Positions 47,734 to 56,634 are shown, counted from the stretch's first letter. The stretch: DNA of 64,000 bases from Streptomyces sp. NRRL S-87 (GCF_000719335.1 NZ_JOGB01000023.1:1-64000), one strand, 5' to 3'. Notes: generated from the letters alone by a model not told the origin. Translations and numbers: made by a program.

Positions 47734-48552
47734 ATGCAGTCCGAACTACTGATCGCCCTGGTCGGCGCAGGAAGCGGCATCATCGGCGCCGGCCTTGGGA
47801 TGCTCGGCGGCCTCCGTCAGGCCCACGCCGCACAGGCGGCCGCCGAGCGCACCACCCACGCAGCCCACACCCAGTGGCGCAGCAGCACCCGCAGGGACGC
47901 CGCGGTCAGCTTCGTCGCGGCCGCGCACGAAGCTCTGGAGGCCGCCCGCCACACCTGCACGCAGGGCGCCGACCGTGACCTGACCGCCCCTAATGCCGCG
48001 CGGCGGGAACTACGCAAGGCCCTGGCCTTGGTACAGCTCGAAGGCCCCGACAACGTCGCCGAGATCGCCGAGAAGATCCAGAATGACGTGGACAGCACCG
48101 TGCTGTTGGTGACGAGCCGCCACCGGAGGTTCCTGCCCAAACTGCTCCTGCGCGCCGCCGCCGAGCGGGGGGTCGAGGAAGCCCAGGCCGTACGCCGGGA
48201 GATGGATCGCGTGGGGCCCCGGCCCATCGACGGGGCTCTGTGGCGAGCGCTCCGGCAGACTGACGAGCTGACCGCCCGCGAAGTGGGAATGCTGGCCCGC
48301 CAGCACTCCAAGCGGCTCCAGGACGAGGCCCGCTCCCTGAACGCGGGACCCGCGACACCTTTGGAGCCGGAGGGGGAGCAGGAGCCCGATCCGCGCCAGC
48401 GGCCCTTCGCCGAGTCCTACCAGGATCACCGCAAAGCCCTCCGGGAATTCAGCGCCGCCGTCAGGGACTCCCTCGACGTACCTGGGGGAGCCGCTCCAGC
48501 TCCTGTCGGCCCGGCAGAGGAGCGGGCCCGCGAGCTGCGCGCAGTGTCCTGA
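47734..48552 (+). CDS. Membrane-anchored helical protein
   Basis: 272 residues. An N-terminal membrane segment (LLIALVGAGSGIIGAGLGML) is followed by RQAHAAQAAAERTTHAAH and a ~200-residue helical domain. A central stretch, ALALVQLEGPDNVAEIAEKI, recurs in the frameshifted gene at 46777. The last ~60 residues are Glu/Pro-rich. No family recognised; topology suggests a cytoplasmic coil tethered to the membrane. Two related copies side by side point to a local duplication. Confidence 0.8.
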   Translation: MQSELLIALVGAGSGIIGAGLGMLGGLRQAHAAQAAAERTTHAAHTQWRSSTRRDAAVSFVAAAHEALEAARHTCTQGADRDLTAPNAARRELRKALALVQLEGPDNVAEIAEKIQNDVDSTVLLVTSRHRRFLPKLLLRAAAERGVEEAQAVRREMDRVGPRPIDGALWRALRQTDELTAREVGMLARQHSKRLQDEARSLNAGPATPLEPEGEQEPDPRQRPFAESYQDHRKALREFSAAVRDSLDVPGGAAPAPVGPAEERARELRAVS

Positions 48553-48637
48553 ACGATGACCGTCGGACGGGCCGCACCGGCGGAACCCGCCCGGGGTGCC
48601 CGGATGCCTGGCCAGCTCAGCCCGCCTTAGGCCCATT

Positions 48638-48679
48638 CAGCGCGGCCAGCAGCCGCTCGTCGTAGCCGGCGGCGCCAGG
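48638..48679 (-). pseudogene. 42-bp remnant of the 54143 gene's 3' end
   Basis: Matches 54155-54196 at all but one position. On the - strand it encodes AAGYDERLLAAL, the C-terminus of the 54143-55393 protein. The rest of the gene is absent here. Confidence 0.7.
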
Positions 48680-48728
48680 CCGCCTCAGGCAGTAGCAGGA
48701 CACTCTTCCCTCCTGGAGCCGTCACACC

Positions 48729-50762
48729 ATGAGCACACTCGCACCGTCGGCATCGTCGGCACCGTCGTGGGCGCACTGCGCCCACCGCGCCCACCCCACC
48801 GATCCCGTCGGCTGCCGAGGCATCCATGTCCCCGGTCATACCGCCTGCCTCGCCCACTTGACCGATACCGACCGCGACACCTACCTGGCCAGCCTGACCC
48901 CCGGCGCCGACATCGACCACCGCGGCACCCCCATCACCGAGGACCTCCTCGACCGCCTCCTCAACGCCGTTCGGGACCCCACCACCACGCACCCCCACCT
49001 CGGGACCGCCCAGTTCGACGAGGCTCAGTTCTCCGGCAGCGCGCAGTTCGACGAGGCTCAGTTCTCCGGCACCGCGCAGTTCGACGGTGCACAGTTCTCC
49101 GGTGACGCCTGGTTCAGCCAGGCGCGGTTCTCCGGTGACGCCTGGTTCAGCCAGGCACGGTTCTCCGACACCACCGGATTTGAAGGAGCACGGTTCTCCG
49201 GCAGAGTTTGGTTCGACGGTGCGCATTTCTCCGACACCGCCCACTTCAGCCAGGCGCGGTTCTCCGGGAAAGTCTTGTTCGGCGAGGCGCGGTTCTCCGG
49301 TGACGCCGTGTTCGGCCAGGTGTGGTTCTCCGACGTCGCTGACTTCGGCGAGGCGCGGTTCTCCGGTAACGCCGTGTTCGGCCAGGCGCGGTTTTCCGAC
49401 GTCGCCCGGTTTACCCAGGCCCAGTTCTCCGGCAACGCCTGGTTCGCCTGGGCGCGTTTCTCCGGCGTCGCCCTGTTTGACGAGGCGCAGTTCTCCGACG
49501 ACGCCCTGTTTGACGAGGCGCAGTTCTCCGACGCCCAGTTCGGCGGGGCACGGTTCTCCGACGACACCCAGTTCGGCGGGGCACGGTTCTCCGGCGACGC
49601 CCAGTTCGGCGCACAGTTCTTGGTGGCTTCGCGGTGGGGGCCGGTGGTGTGCACGGGGATGGTGGATTTGTCAGGGGCAGTGTTCGGGGCGCCCGTCACG
49701 CTGGAGGTCACAGCTGAGCAGGTGCTGTGTACGCGGACCCGTTGGCAGTCCACCGCGACCGTCCGGGTTCGCCATGCTTCTGTGGATCTCGGGCATGCGG
49801 TGCTGGAGGCACCTCTTGCCGTCACCGCTCACCCGACGCCGTTCACCACTGCATTCGGCCAAATCTTGGATGAGAGCACGTTCCCGGGGAGCGGGGCGGT
49901 GCGGGTGGTGTCGGTGCAGGGTGTGGACGCCGCGCATCTGGTACTGACCGACACCGACCTGTCCGACTGCCTGTTCTCCGGAGCCTTCCATCTCGACCAG
50001 CTCCGATTGGAGGGCCGCACCACCCTCGCTTCCACCCCCACCGGCTGGCACCTCAAGGGCATAGCTCCGGTTCGCTGGACCCGCCGGCGCACGCTGGCCG
50101 AGGAGCAGCACTGGCGGGCGCGGACCGCCGGACAGTCCCCCACACCTATCGGCGCCCCGCCCGAGCCCCGCCGTTGGCGTACCGGCCCGCACCACCCCGA
50201 CCCCGCCCGGACGCCCGACCCCGACGACGTCGCCCCCCTGTACCGGCAACTCCGCAAGGCGTTCGAGGACGGCAAGAACGAACCCGGCGCCGCCGACTTC
50301 TACTACGGCGAGTGCGAGATGCGCCGCCACGACCACACCGGCACCCCGAAAGCCGAACGACGCCTGCTGTGGGCCTACTGGCTGCTCTCCGGCTACGGCC
50401 TGCGCGCCGGCCGCACCCTGGGCTGGCTCGCGGCCGCCATGCTCGCCACCATCGTGCTGTTGATGGCCTTCGGCCTCCCCGTGTCGTCCCCGAAACAGGA
50501 AGCCACCGGCACCGTTCCGGCGGGCGGCGGCACCGTCACCTTCATCATCGACAAGCCGGACGTGAAGAACCCCACCCGGGATAGGTTCACCAGCAGGCGC
50601 TTCGACAAGGCTCTGAACGTCACGCTCAACTCCGTGGTCTTCCGCTCTAGCGGCCAGGACCTCACTACCACCGGCACCTACATCGAGATGACCTCCCGCA
50701 TCCTCGAACCCGGCCTCCTCGCCCTCGCCGTCCTCGCCGTCCGGGGACGCATCAAACGCTGA
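48729..50762 (+). CDS. Pentapeptide-repeat membrane protein
   Basis: 677 residues. After a ~85-residue start with a possible zinc site (WAHCAHRAH ... CRGIHVPGHTACLAHL), residues ~88-296 are pentapeptide repeats of the AxFxx type (AQFDEAQFSG, AWFSQARFSG), which fold as a right-handed beta-helix; the DNA repeats with a 33-bp period. A second, less regular stretch runs to ~440. The C-terminus carries a membrane helix (TLGWLAAAMLATIVLLMAFG) and a short terminal one (LEPGLLALAVLAVRG), with YYGECEMRRH before them, as in Streptomyces pentapeptide proteins with an ion-channel-like end. Function unknown; phage defence or DNA-gyrase protection are only possibilities. Confidence 0.88.
   Translation: MSTLAPSASSAPSWAHCAHRAHPTDPVGCRGIHVPGHTACLAHLTDTDRDTYLASLTPGADIDHRGTPITEDLLDRLLNAVRDPTTTHPHLGTAQFDEAQFSGSAQFDEAQFSGTAQFDGAQFSGDAWFSQARFSGDAWFSQARFSDTTGFEGARFSGRVWFDGAHFSDTAHFSQARFSGKVLFGEARFSGDAVFGQVWFSDVADFGEARFSGNAVFGQARFSDVARFTQAQFSGNAWFAWARFSGVALFDEAQFSDDALFDEAQFSDAQFGGARFSDDTQFGGARFSGDAQFGAQFLVASRWGPVVCTGMVDLSGAVFGAPVTLEVTAEQVLCTRTRWQSTATVRVRHASVDLGHAVLEAPLAVTAHPTPFTTAFGQILDESTFPGSGAVRVVSVQGVDAAHLVLTDTDLSDCLFSGAFHLDQLRLEGRTTLASTPTGWHLKGIAPVRWTRRRTLAEEQHWRARTAGQSPTPIGAPPEPRRWRTGPHHPDPARTPDPDDVAPLYRQLRKAFEDGKNEPGAADFYYGECEMRRHDHTGTPKAERRLLWAYWLLSGYGLRAGRTLGWLAAAMLATIVLLMAFGLPVSSPKQEATGTVPAGGGTVTFIIDKPDVKNPTRDRFTSRRFDKALNVTLNSVVFRSSGQDLTTTGTYIEMTSRILEPGLLALAVLAVRGRIKR
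48993..49617 (+). repeat. 33-bp tandem repeats encoding pentapeptides
   Basis: About 19 imperfect units of the type encoding AQFDEAQFSGS. Near-identical neighbouring units (for example at 49005-49070 and 49100-49165) suggest recent expansion by slippage or unequal exchange. Confidence 0.8.
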
Positions 50763-50790
50763 TCACCCAACCGACCGAGCGTGTTCGAAA

Positions 50791-50817
50791 AGTGCGCCGC
50801 GCTCTGCGCGGCGCACT
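50791..50817 (+). terminator. Terminator after the pentapeptide gene
   Basis: Perfect 11-bp stem AGTGCGCCGCG/CGCGGCGCACT with a 5-nt loop, 28 bp past the stop. The rest of 50818-51098 shows no gene. Confidence 0.8.
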
Positions 50818-51098
50818 ACCCTCTCGGCACGGCAAGACGCGCACGTCTCCCGCCGACACCGGCGCCCACGCCGCGCGGAGTGATCAAGTACGACACGCCG
50901 TTCGAGGCACGGCTTCTACCGGCGGCGCAGATCCTTCACCAGTACCAACCGCGAGGTCGGAGTGACTCCGTCAGCTACCAGGTACATGCCGAGATGGTCC
51001 CACGGAGCCTGAGGCCACCTCGACCCCATTCAGCAGCTGATCAACGGCCCAGACGTTAAAGATCAAGCTAGGGGATGCGCCCCTATTCAAGGGGTGCA

Positions 51099-52040
51099 CT
51101 ATTCCTCGGGGAGGAACTGGCGGGGGTCGGTGAACTCCACCTCTCGCTCGCGGTGAGGAGGCAGCGACAGACCCTTCAGCGGATTGTCGTCGGGGTGGTG
51201 GAAGATGTGACAGCGGGCCTCCTGGACGATCCTCTGGTTGAGGGAGCTGGCGAGGGGGGCGTCGCCGCGAATCTGGATGTCCCCGAGCTGATCGTTGGTC
51301 ATGATCAGTCCGACTCGGCGGTCCAGAGCGACGAGCACTCCACCGGCGGTCGCCGTGCCGATTGGCAGTTGTGAGTTCTGGCCAAGGGGCTTCATGAGGA
51401 CGACGGGGGTATCGGTGGTGACCAGCGACTCTCTCTGGAAGTGGATCAGGTTCCAGCTCCGGCCGTAGAACTGCCACGCGGTTCCTCGGAACAGTCGGTC
51501 CATCGTGAAGATGTGATCGTTCTGGTGGGGATCCAGGGTGTAGTCGTCGAAGTCGGTCATCAGCTCCCATGCCTCGTCGACCTCAGCTTCCGAGACCGTC
51601 CTGCCCTCGACGGCTTCGAGCGCCTCGCGCATGCCGTCCCAGCCCTTGACTGCGATCTCCAGCTTCAAGGACATGTCGGCGATTTCGCTGCTGACCTGCC
51701 GTGCCGCTGGTGTGCGGAGGTACTGCATGGCCGCCCATGCTGATACTGCCTCTCGCGTTTCGGGAGGGATGGGCCAGGCACTCCCATCCACGAGTGAGCT
51801 GATCGCCGGTGCGGCGGCGTTCTCCACGCGGCTCAGGCTTTCCTCGATCTCGTCGGTCATCGTTCCGTCGGCGGTCTCCACCATGTAGAAGTCCTTGACG
51901 ACGGTCGTGCTCTTGGTGGAGACGAGCTTGCTCGGACCGTCCGGGACCGTGGTGCGGATTACCTGTTTGGTGCCGTTGGCGAAGCGGTTGAGGTAGAAGC
52001 GCGGGACGGTGTGGTGGTCGTGCTTGGTCGGTCGGTTGAT
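51099..52040 (-). CDS. DUF4238-family protein, start unclear
   Basis: About 313 residues. The family signature is near the N-terminus: KHDHHTVPRFYLNRFANG, followed by the long helical middle and a LVTTDTPVVLMKPLG segment. DUF4238 proteins are of unknown role and often occur in defence-like or mobile contexts. No ATG, GTG or TTG lies in frame at the expected position; GGGAG is spaced ideally (6 nt) before an ATC codon at 52040, which is taken here as the probable start (or the site of a lost start). The frame is open further upstream but with poor bias. Confidence 0.7.
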   Translation of the reverse strand: MNRPTKHDHHTVPRFYLNRFANGTKQVIRTTVPDGPSKLVSTKSTTVVKDFYMVETADGTMTDEIEESLSRVENAAAPAISSLVDGSAWPIPPETREAVSAWAAMQYLRTPAARQVSSEIADMSLKLEIAVKGWDGMREALEAVEGRTVSEAEVDEAWELMTDFDDYTLDPHQNDHIFTMDRLFRGTAWQFYGRSWNLIHFQRESLVTTDTPVVLMKPLGQNSQLPIGTATAGGVLVALDRRVGLIMTNDQLGDIQIRGDAPLASSLNQRIVQEARCHIFHHPDDNPLKGLSLPPHREREVEFTDPRQFLPEE

Positions 52041-52349
52041 CGTGAACTCCCAGTCTCTTGATTGCGGGCAGCAAGGTAGTCGGTCCAGTCGCGTCTGGCG
52101 CGCAGAAGCGACGCCGATAGCGCCCGCTACGCACGCGAGCCTGCGGGTAGGGCCAGACCGGTCGCGCCTGTCCGGCCCGTCCCAGCCGCTGAACTGCACA
52201 GGAGGGATTCCGCGGCGTCCGGTTCCGGGGGCGGCGTGCGGTCGGCATCCCCTCCAAAGCCCATCAACGCCCGGCGCGTTCGTGAACACGGAGAGTAGCG
52301 ACTGTGTGCATACTGTGACGGCTGTGCTGCTCGTACTCAGGAGGCCGCA
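52041..52349. other. Intergenic control region between divergent genes
   Basis: ~310 bp between the DUF4238 gene and the secreted nuclease gene. CATACT near 52316 may be the -10 of the nuclease gene. No gene supported. Confidence 0.35.
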
Positions 52350-53387
52350 TTGCGCACACGCGCCATCGTCACTGCTCTGGCCGCCCTCGCCGCCACAACG
52401 GCCGGGCTTGGGGCCCCGGCCGCGGCCGCCACCCCACCAGGCCCCCCGGGCACGCTTGCCGCGGCGGCGCCGCCCGATGAGGGCACTCGTGTGGTCACCA
52501 CATGGGATCCGCCCGGCCGGCCTGTGGCGGCCGCGGCGGCAGTTGAGTGCCCGGAGCTGGCGCGCACCACCAACTGCGAGATGCACACCATCCACGGCGA
52601 CATCATCCAGGACGGCGTGATCACCGGCGGATCGGACTCGGTCATGCTCGCCACCTGGGGCACCCACCCCAAGCAACGCGCCTTCACCGCCAGCATCCAC
52701 ATCACGGTCGTCTCGGCTTACGGCACCGGAGTGGGCATCTCGGACATCACCACTGCCGCCTGTACCGCGCCCTGCCAGGCAAGTGGGCAAGTCGTCGGAG
52801 CACCGGCCGCGCCCGGCGTGGAGTACTCAGGCATCCTCACCTTCACCGACGCCGTCGCCCGCGGCAGCCGTCACGAAAACATCCCCGTCTTCACCACCAC
52901 GCCGGTGCTCCCCGCAGGCTACGAGACCATCGCCGGCAGCGGCCGCGCCTCCACCAAAATCCGCTGCGACGAGGAACTTCGCGGTGTAGGCGCCGGCTGC
53001 GTACTGCCCGAGTTCACCCCCACCGTGGACATGTCCGGCCTGGAGGCGATCTCCAAGAACATCCGCGGCATCCAGCAGCGCGGCGGCTACGGCATCCCCG
53101 GCGACCACGCCCGCGCCCTGCACCGCCTCACCAACGCCTCCACCATCCGCTCCAACCGCCGTTCCGTCTGCGCCCGCAGCATCACCGGAGCGCCCCCGGA
53201 AACGGGCCTGCAGTGCGACGAGTACCCCTTCGCCTCCACCAAGGAAGGCGGCACCGCACTGGGCACCTTCTACCGCGGCTGGGACTGGGTCCCCGCCAAA
53301 GAGAACAGCGACCAGGGCTACATGCTGAGCATCCTCTACCGCAACAACCGCGTCCTGGACGGCGACGAATTCTGGGTCCGCGTCTGA
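52350..53387 (+). CDS. Secreted NucA/NucB-type deoxyribonuclease
   Basis: 345 residues from a TTG with AGGAGG 5 nt upstream. A signal peptide (MRTRAIVTALAALAATTAGL ... APAAAA) is followed by a Thr/Val-rich beta domain with paired cysteines, then the NucA/NucB nuclease domain: GIPGDHARALHRLTN, CARSITGAPP, and the signature LQCDEYPFASTKEGG with the expected Asp-Glu. NucA/NucB enzymes are secreted non-specific DNases. The next gene encodes a DUF6924 protein; a paired toxin/immunity or nuclease/modulator function is an inference. Confidence 0.87.
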   Translation: MRTRAIVTALAALAATTAGLGAPAAAATPPGPPGTLAAAAPPDEGTRVVTTWDPPGRPVAAAAAVECPELARTTNCEMHTIHGDIIQDGVITGGSDSVMLATWGTHPKQRAFTASIHITVVSAYGTGVGISDITTAACTAPCQASGQVVGAPAAPGVEYSGILTFTDAVARGSRHENIPVFTTTPVLPAGYETIAGSGRASTKIRCDEELRGVGAGCVLPEFTPTVDMSGLEAISKNIRGIQQRGGYGIPGDHARALHRLTNASTIRSNRRSVCARSITGAPPETGLQCDEYPFASTKEGGTALGTFYRGWDWVPAKENSDQGYMLSILYRNNRVLDGDEFWVRV

Positions 53388-53403
53388 CCACAACCCACCC
53401 CAA

Positions 53404-53468
53404 GTACCGGCCCGGCAGACTCCCCCTGCACGCCCAGGGGCCACAGGCTTCCCCTGCCGGGCCGGTAC
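53404..53468 (+). other. Large intercistronic hairpin
   Basis: Perfect 15-bp arms (53404-53418, 53454-53468) with a smaller stem inside the loop, between the nuclease gene and the DUF6924 gene. It could reduce read-through so the second gene is expressed less. Confidence 0.6.
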
Positions 53469-53494
53469 CCGCCCGACGACAGGAGGTCTCTGCC

Positions 53495-53884
53495 GTGTCG
53501 ACGCTGCTGGTCCGCACCGACTTCACCCAACCCCACGCCTGGCAGAAGCTGTGCGCGACGCTCCAGACCCCCACCCGTGAGGGGTTCCAGGCCGACGTCG
53601 TGACCATCGACGACCCCGTCTACCAAGGTCTGACACCCGAGCAGGTCCTTCAGCGGGCCCCGACAGACCCCCAAGACCGCCTGATCGCCGTCGCCGATAC
53701 GCCCGCCCTCAGCACCCCCGACCTGCCGCTGCTGGTCATCGACCTCCTCGAGGAGGGGCCGCAGAACCTGCGGGTCATCGCCGCCCAGCTCTGGTCCATC
53801 GACAACAACCTCTCCCTGGGGAACATGGACTACGAGGAGTTCGCCGAAGCAGCCGACGACCACGGCGTCTACCGCGGCCTGTGA
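53495..53884 (+). CDS. DUF6924-family protein
   Basis: 129 residues from a GTG (AGGAGG 8 nt upstream). Matches the DUF6924 pattern from end to end: TLLVRTDFTQPHAWQKLC, VVTIDDPVYQGLTPEQVL, LLVIDLLEEG, AAQLWSIDNNLSLGNMDYEE and FAEAADDHGVYRGL. Acidic, cytoplasmic. Function unknown; its position after a secreted nuclease gene makes an immunity role worth testing. Confidence 0.85.
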   Translation: MSTLLVRTDFTQPHAWQKLCATLQTPTREGFQADVVTIDDPVYQGLTPEQVLQRAPTDPQDRLIAVADTPALSTPDLPLLVIDLLEEGPQNLRVIAAQLWSIDNNLSLGNMDYEEFAEAADDHGVYRGL

Positions 53885-54142
53885 CCACTCCACACACGAG
53901 CATCACCACGCCATCCCCACACGCGACACCAGCGACGTCCCCCGCACCACCGCCTGCGCCAAGAGCACCCGGCCGGCTGTGGGCCGCTTGACCTGCCTGC
54001 CGCACGCCGCCGCGCCCGGACCCGACCCTCAGGTGAGGGGGGACCCCTCGGCCCCCGTCCAGGGCGCGGGCACGCCACACTTTGATGCGCCCGCACGTGA
54101 CACCCCGTCGGGTACCGGAAGCGGGGTCTACTCCGCTCGGGG

Positions 54143-55393
54143 TCACGCTCGTTCCAGCGCGGCCAGCAGCCGCTCGTCGTAGCCGGCGGCCGCCAGGTTG
54201 TCGTGGTCGAGGCCGGCCTGCCGCAGGACCAGGAGGGTGGTGGCGTGGTCGGAGCGGGCCCACGCTGTCCACGTCGCTTCCCTCAACGACGCGCGGGCGC
54301 GCAGGACCCTGGGGGCGGTCTCGTCCCCGGCGTCCGCACGGGCCGCGACGTACGCCTCCACGGACGTGACCAGCTCGCCGAACGCCTGCGCGGGGCGCGC
54401 TTCCTGGCCGGCCGCGCCAGCCTTCTTCGGCGTGGCGGCCGGCACACGGAGGGCTCCGGGTGTCGCGGCGCGCTGCTGCTCTTCGACGGCCCGCCGCAGC
54501 TGCTCGAGGCCTTCGGGGAGCTCCCAGCCGGACCCGCCTCGGCGGGTCGCCTCCTCCTTGAGCTCCTGGACGTGGGTGCGGTAGCTGCCGATCAGCCCCT
54601 TGGGTCGCAGCGGCATGCCCTGCAGGTAGGGGGCGTCTCCCTGGCCGCGGTTGCTGCGCAGGACGACGAGGAGGGCGTCGGCGCTGCCTTCGAGGTCGGC
54701 CACGAGGTGCTGCCGGATCGGGAGCCACTGCGCGAGGGCGGCCTGTGTGGTGCTGGACAGCCGCATCGCCTCGGGGGCGTACGTCGTGACCGTGTCCGCC
54801 TGGGGGTTGCGGGTGATCTTCACACCGTCGAGCCCCGGGGCGAGGTCGGTGATGCGGATGGCGCACAGCTCGCCGGTACGCGCGCGGGTATCGAGCACCA
54901 GCCCCACCACGGCCAGGAATCGGGCCTTCCCCGGTGCGGCCGGTCGGCGCTCGACCTCCTCGGCGACCCGGTGGTGCAGCTCGCTGCTGGCCCAGGACGG
55001 CATCGTCGGCTTCAGGCCCGCCTTCGGGTAGGAGATCGCCCCGCTCGGCACACCTGCGGCCTCCGCCAGGCGCCGCAGGATGCTGGAACGCCGCCGCAGA
55101 GACGCCGTGACCCCCTTCGGCGGCGTCTTGAGCTCCTTCGCCCGCAGCTCACCCGCCTCGGTCATCCGACACAGGGCCGTGGCCCCGGGGCCCAGCAGGT
55201 CGCGCAGCGAGTTGCCGTACCGCGAGCGGAAGTCGTCCTGCTGCAGCGCCCGGTACAGCGTGCCCTCGACCCAGTGGACTTGGGCTGCCACACCCTGGCT
55301 GATCTCCGGATCGGCCAACACCTTCTTGACCAGCCCGGGCAGTTCCACGAGTGCGGTGCAGCGGTCTTCCGCGGTGGACTCGTTCGTGGACAC
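54143..55393 (-). CDS. Tyrosine-recombinase-like protein (catalytic residues uncertain)
   Basis: 416 residues. An N-terminal helical region of SAM-like character is followed by a domain with ARTGELCAIRITDLAPG, resembling the first catalytic-Arg motif of tyrosine recombinases (TGxRxxEL). However, no convincing HxLRH or terminal catalytic Tyr box is seen; the C-terminus ends YDERLLAALERA. It could be an inactive or highly divergent integrase-fold DNA-binding protein. A GGGATAATTCG motif sits upstream (55409-55423) and resembles the inverted repeat arms at 44989 and 45222. A 42-bp fragment of its 3' end lies at 48638. Confidence 0.6.
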   Translation of the reverse strand: MSTNESTAEDRCTALVELPGLVKKVLADPEISQGVAAQVHWVEGTLYRALQQDDFRSRYGNSLRDLLGPGATALCRMTEAGELRAKELKTPPKGVTASLRRRSSILRRLAEAAGVPSGAISYPKAGLKPTMPSWASSELHHRVAEEVERRPAAPGKARFLAVVGLVLDTRARTGELCAIRITDLAPGLDGVKITRNPQADTVTTYAPEAMRLSSTTQAALAQWLPIRQHLVADLEGSADALLVVLRSNRGQGDAPYLQGMPLRPKGLIGSYRTHVQELKEEATRRGGSGWELPEGLEQLRRAVEEQQRAATPGALRVPAATPKKAGAAGQEARPAQAFGELVTSVEAYVAARADAGDETAPRVLRARASLREATWTAWARSDHATTLLVLRQAGLDHDNLAAAGYDERLLAALERA

Positions 55394-56063
55394 GCGATCT
55401 CCCTCCAGGGCGAATTATCCCTGTTCATTGTGCCTTACAGGCTTGAGTGACGGGTGGTGTTGGGTCGCTTCGGTAGCTACCCGAGCCGGTGCGCTGCGGC
55501 TGATGGCCGGGGATCAGGCACCCCATGGGGCCTGCGGTACGACGACGCAGACGAGTCCCGCGGCTGGGGCCGGGTCCGCGCGATCAGGAAGGCGGTCGCA
55601 GCCGCGGTGGCGTCGGCTCGGTTTCGTGGGGTGTGGCCGATGCGTGGCCGCCCCGAACCGGCCGTCTACAGCATGCCGCCGCAGGGCCGCTCGTACGAAA
55701 AGTGATCATGCGTGCGAAGAAACGTGCAGAACACTTGTTACGGAATCAACTATTCCGGATGGCGTATGCGCCTGAAATGTGCGCCGGGTGGTGCGCCGGG
55801 GCTCAATGCTTGCGGGCCCGGTTTCGGGAACGGGTGGATGTACCGGTCACCGGATGTCAGGGGCACGTACAACCGGGCTGGTTGCACCACGCAGTCGACC
55901 GTGACGGAAATGTCCGCGTCCGGTAACGACCCCGATGGGGCCCTACAGCGGCCGCCGTGCGGGATCGAGAGTTTGGGTCCTCGGCCCCGCCAAGGGGTCG
56001 GGCACCCCGACCGCTACACGCCTTGTATCGGCGGGTGAATGCCCGTTCTTGAGGGAGCATCAC
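55394..56063. other. Intergenic region with lower GC
   Basis: 670 bp between divergent genes. CAGGGATAATTCGCC (- strand, 55423-55409) lies 16-30 bp before the recombinase-like gene. 55690-55950 has weaker G/C third-position bias than the rest of the window; one doubtful frame is listed separately. Confidence 0.4.
55712..56038 (+). CDS. Doubtful Cys-containing frame, possibly a remnant
   Basis: 108 codons; the part NTCYGINYSGWRMRLKCAPG ... NGWMYRSPDVRGTYNRAGC looks like a fragment of a secreted disulfide-rich domain, but codon bias is mixed and no signal peptide or ribosome site precedes it. Confidence 0.25.
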   Translation: MRRNVQNTCYGINYSGWRMRLKCAPGGAPGLNACGPGFGNGWMYRSPDVRGTYNRAGCTTQSTVTEMSASGNDPDGALQRPPCGIESLGPRPRQGVGHPDRYTPCIGG

Positions 56064-56537
56064 ATGACGTTTGCGTCGTCCACCCGCCGCATCTCCGCCA
56101 CCGTCCTGGCCGCCGGCGCCGTAGTTGCCGCGGCCGCGCTGCCGGCTTCCGCCCATGACGGCGACCACCGGCACCAGCAGCGGCCGCAGGTGGAGATCAG
56201 CCGGGTCCAGGCCGACAGCCCCGGGCGCGACGACCGCTCGAACCGGTCCCTGAACGGCGAGTGGGTGGAGATCACGAACACGACCCGGCACGCGGTCAAC
56301 CTCAAGGGCTGGACCCTCAAGGACGAGGACGGCAACCGCTACCGCTTCAAGGACATCCGCCTGGGCGGTCGTGACACGATCCGCATCCACACCGGCCACG
56401 GCCGCGACTCCCGCACCGACCTCTTCCAGGACCGCAACGACTACGTGTGGGACAACCGCTCCGACACGGCGACCCTGCGCGACGACCACGGCCGCACCGT
56501 CGACACCGAGTCCTGGGGCCGCCACCACCGCCACTAA
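56064..56537 (+). CDS. Secreted lamin-tail-domain protein
   Basis: 157 residues from ATG 56064 (GAGGGA 7 nt upstream). Signal peptide with cleavage after ASA (TVLAAGAVVAAAALPASA), a His-rich linker, then a lamin-tail (LTD) beta-sandwich: QVEISRVQADSPG, LNGEWVEITNTTRHAVNLKG, WTLKDEDGNRYRF, YVWDNRSDTATLRDDHG. Streptomycetes secrete several such proteins; they may bind cell wall or DNA, role unknown. Ends His-rich. Confidence 0.88.
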   Translation: MTFASSTRRISATVLAAGAVVAAAALPASAHDGDHRHQQRPQVEISRVQADSPGRDDRSNRSLNGEWVEITNTTRHAVNLKGWTLKDEDGNRYRFKDIRLGGRDTIRIHTGHGRDSRTDLFQDRNDYVWDNRSDTATLRDDHGRTVDTESWGRHHRH

Positions 56538-56599
56538 GCGGACGACGGGGCCGGCCACCGCTGTTGAGGGGTAGCGGGAGCCAGTCCTCGGGGGAGCCG

Positions 56600-56634
56600 G
56601 TGTGCCGGGCGGCAGGGGAGGCCGCCCGGCACAC
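56600..56634. terminator. Terminator between the LTD and Ku genes
   Basis: Perfect 14-bp stem (56600-56613 with 56621-56634), 7-nt loop, between convergent genes. The rest of 56538-56912 holds no supported gene. Confidence 0.8.

Noticed and set aside
49058-49825. - strand open frame across the pentapeptide repeats
   Set aside because: Repeats make an open antisense frame of Asn/Arg/Ser repeats; the + strand pentapeptide reading is the meaningful one.
54143-55393. Active tyrosine integrase with att sites
   Set aside because: Only one Arg motif is visible, no HxxR/Y box, and no tRNA gene or direct att-like repeats were seen nearby.
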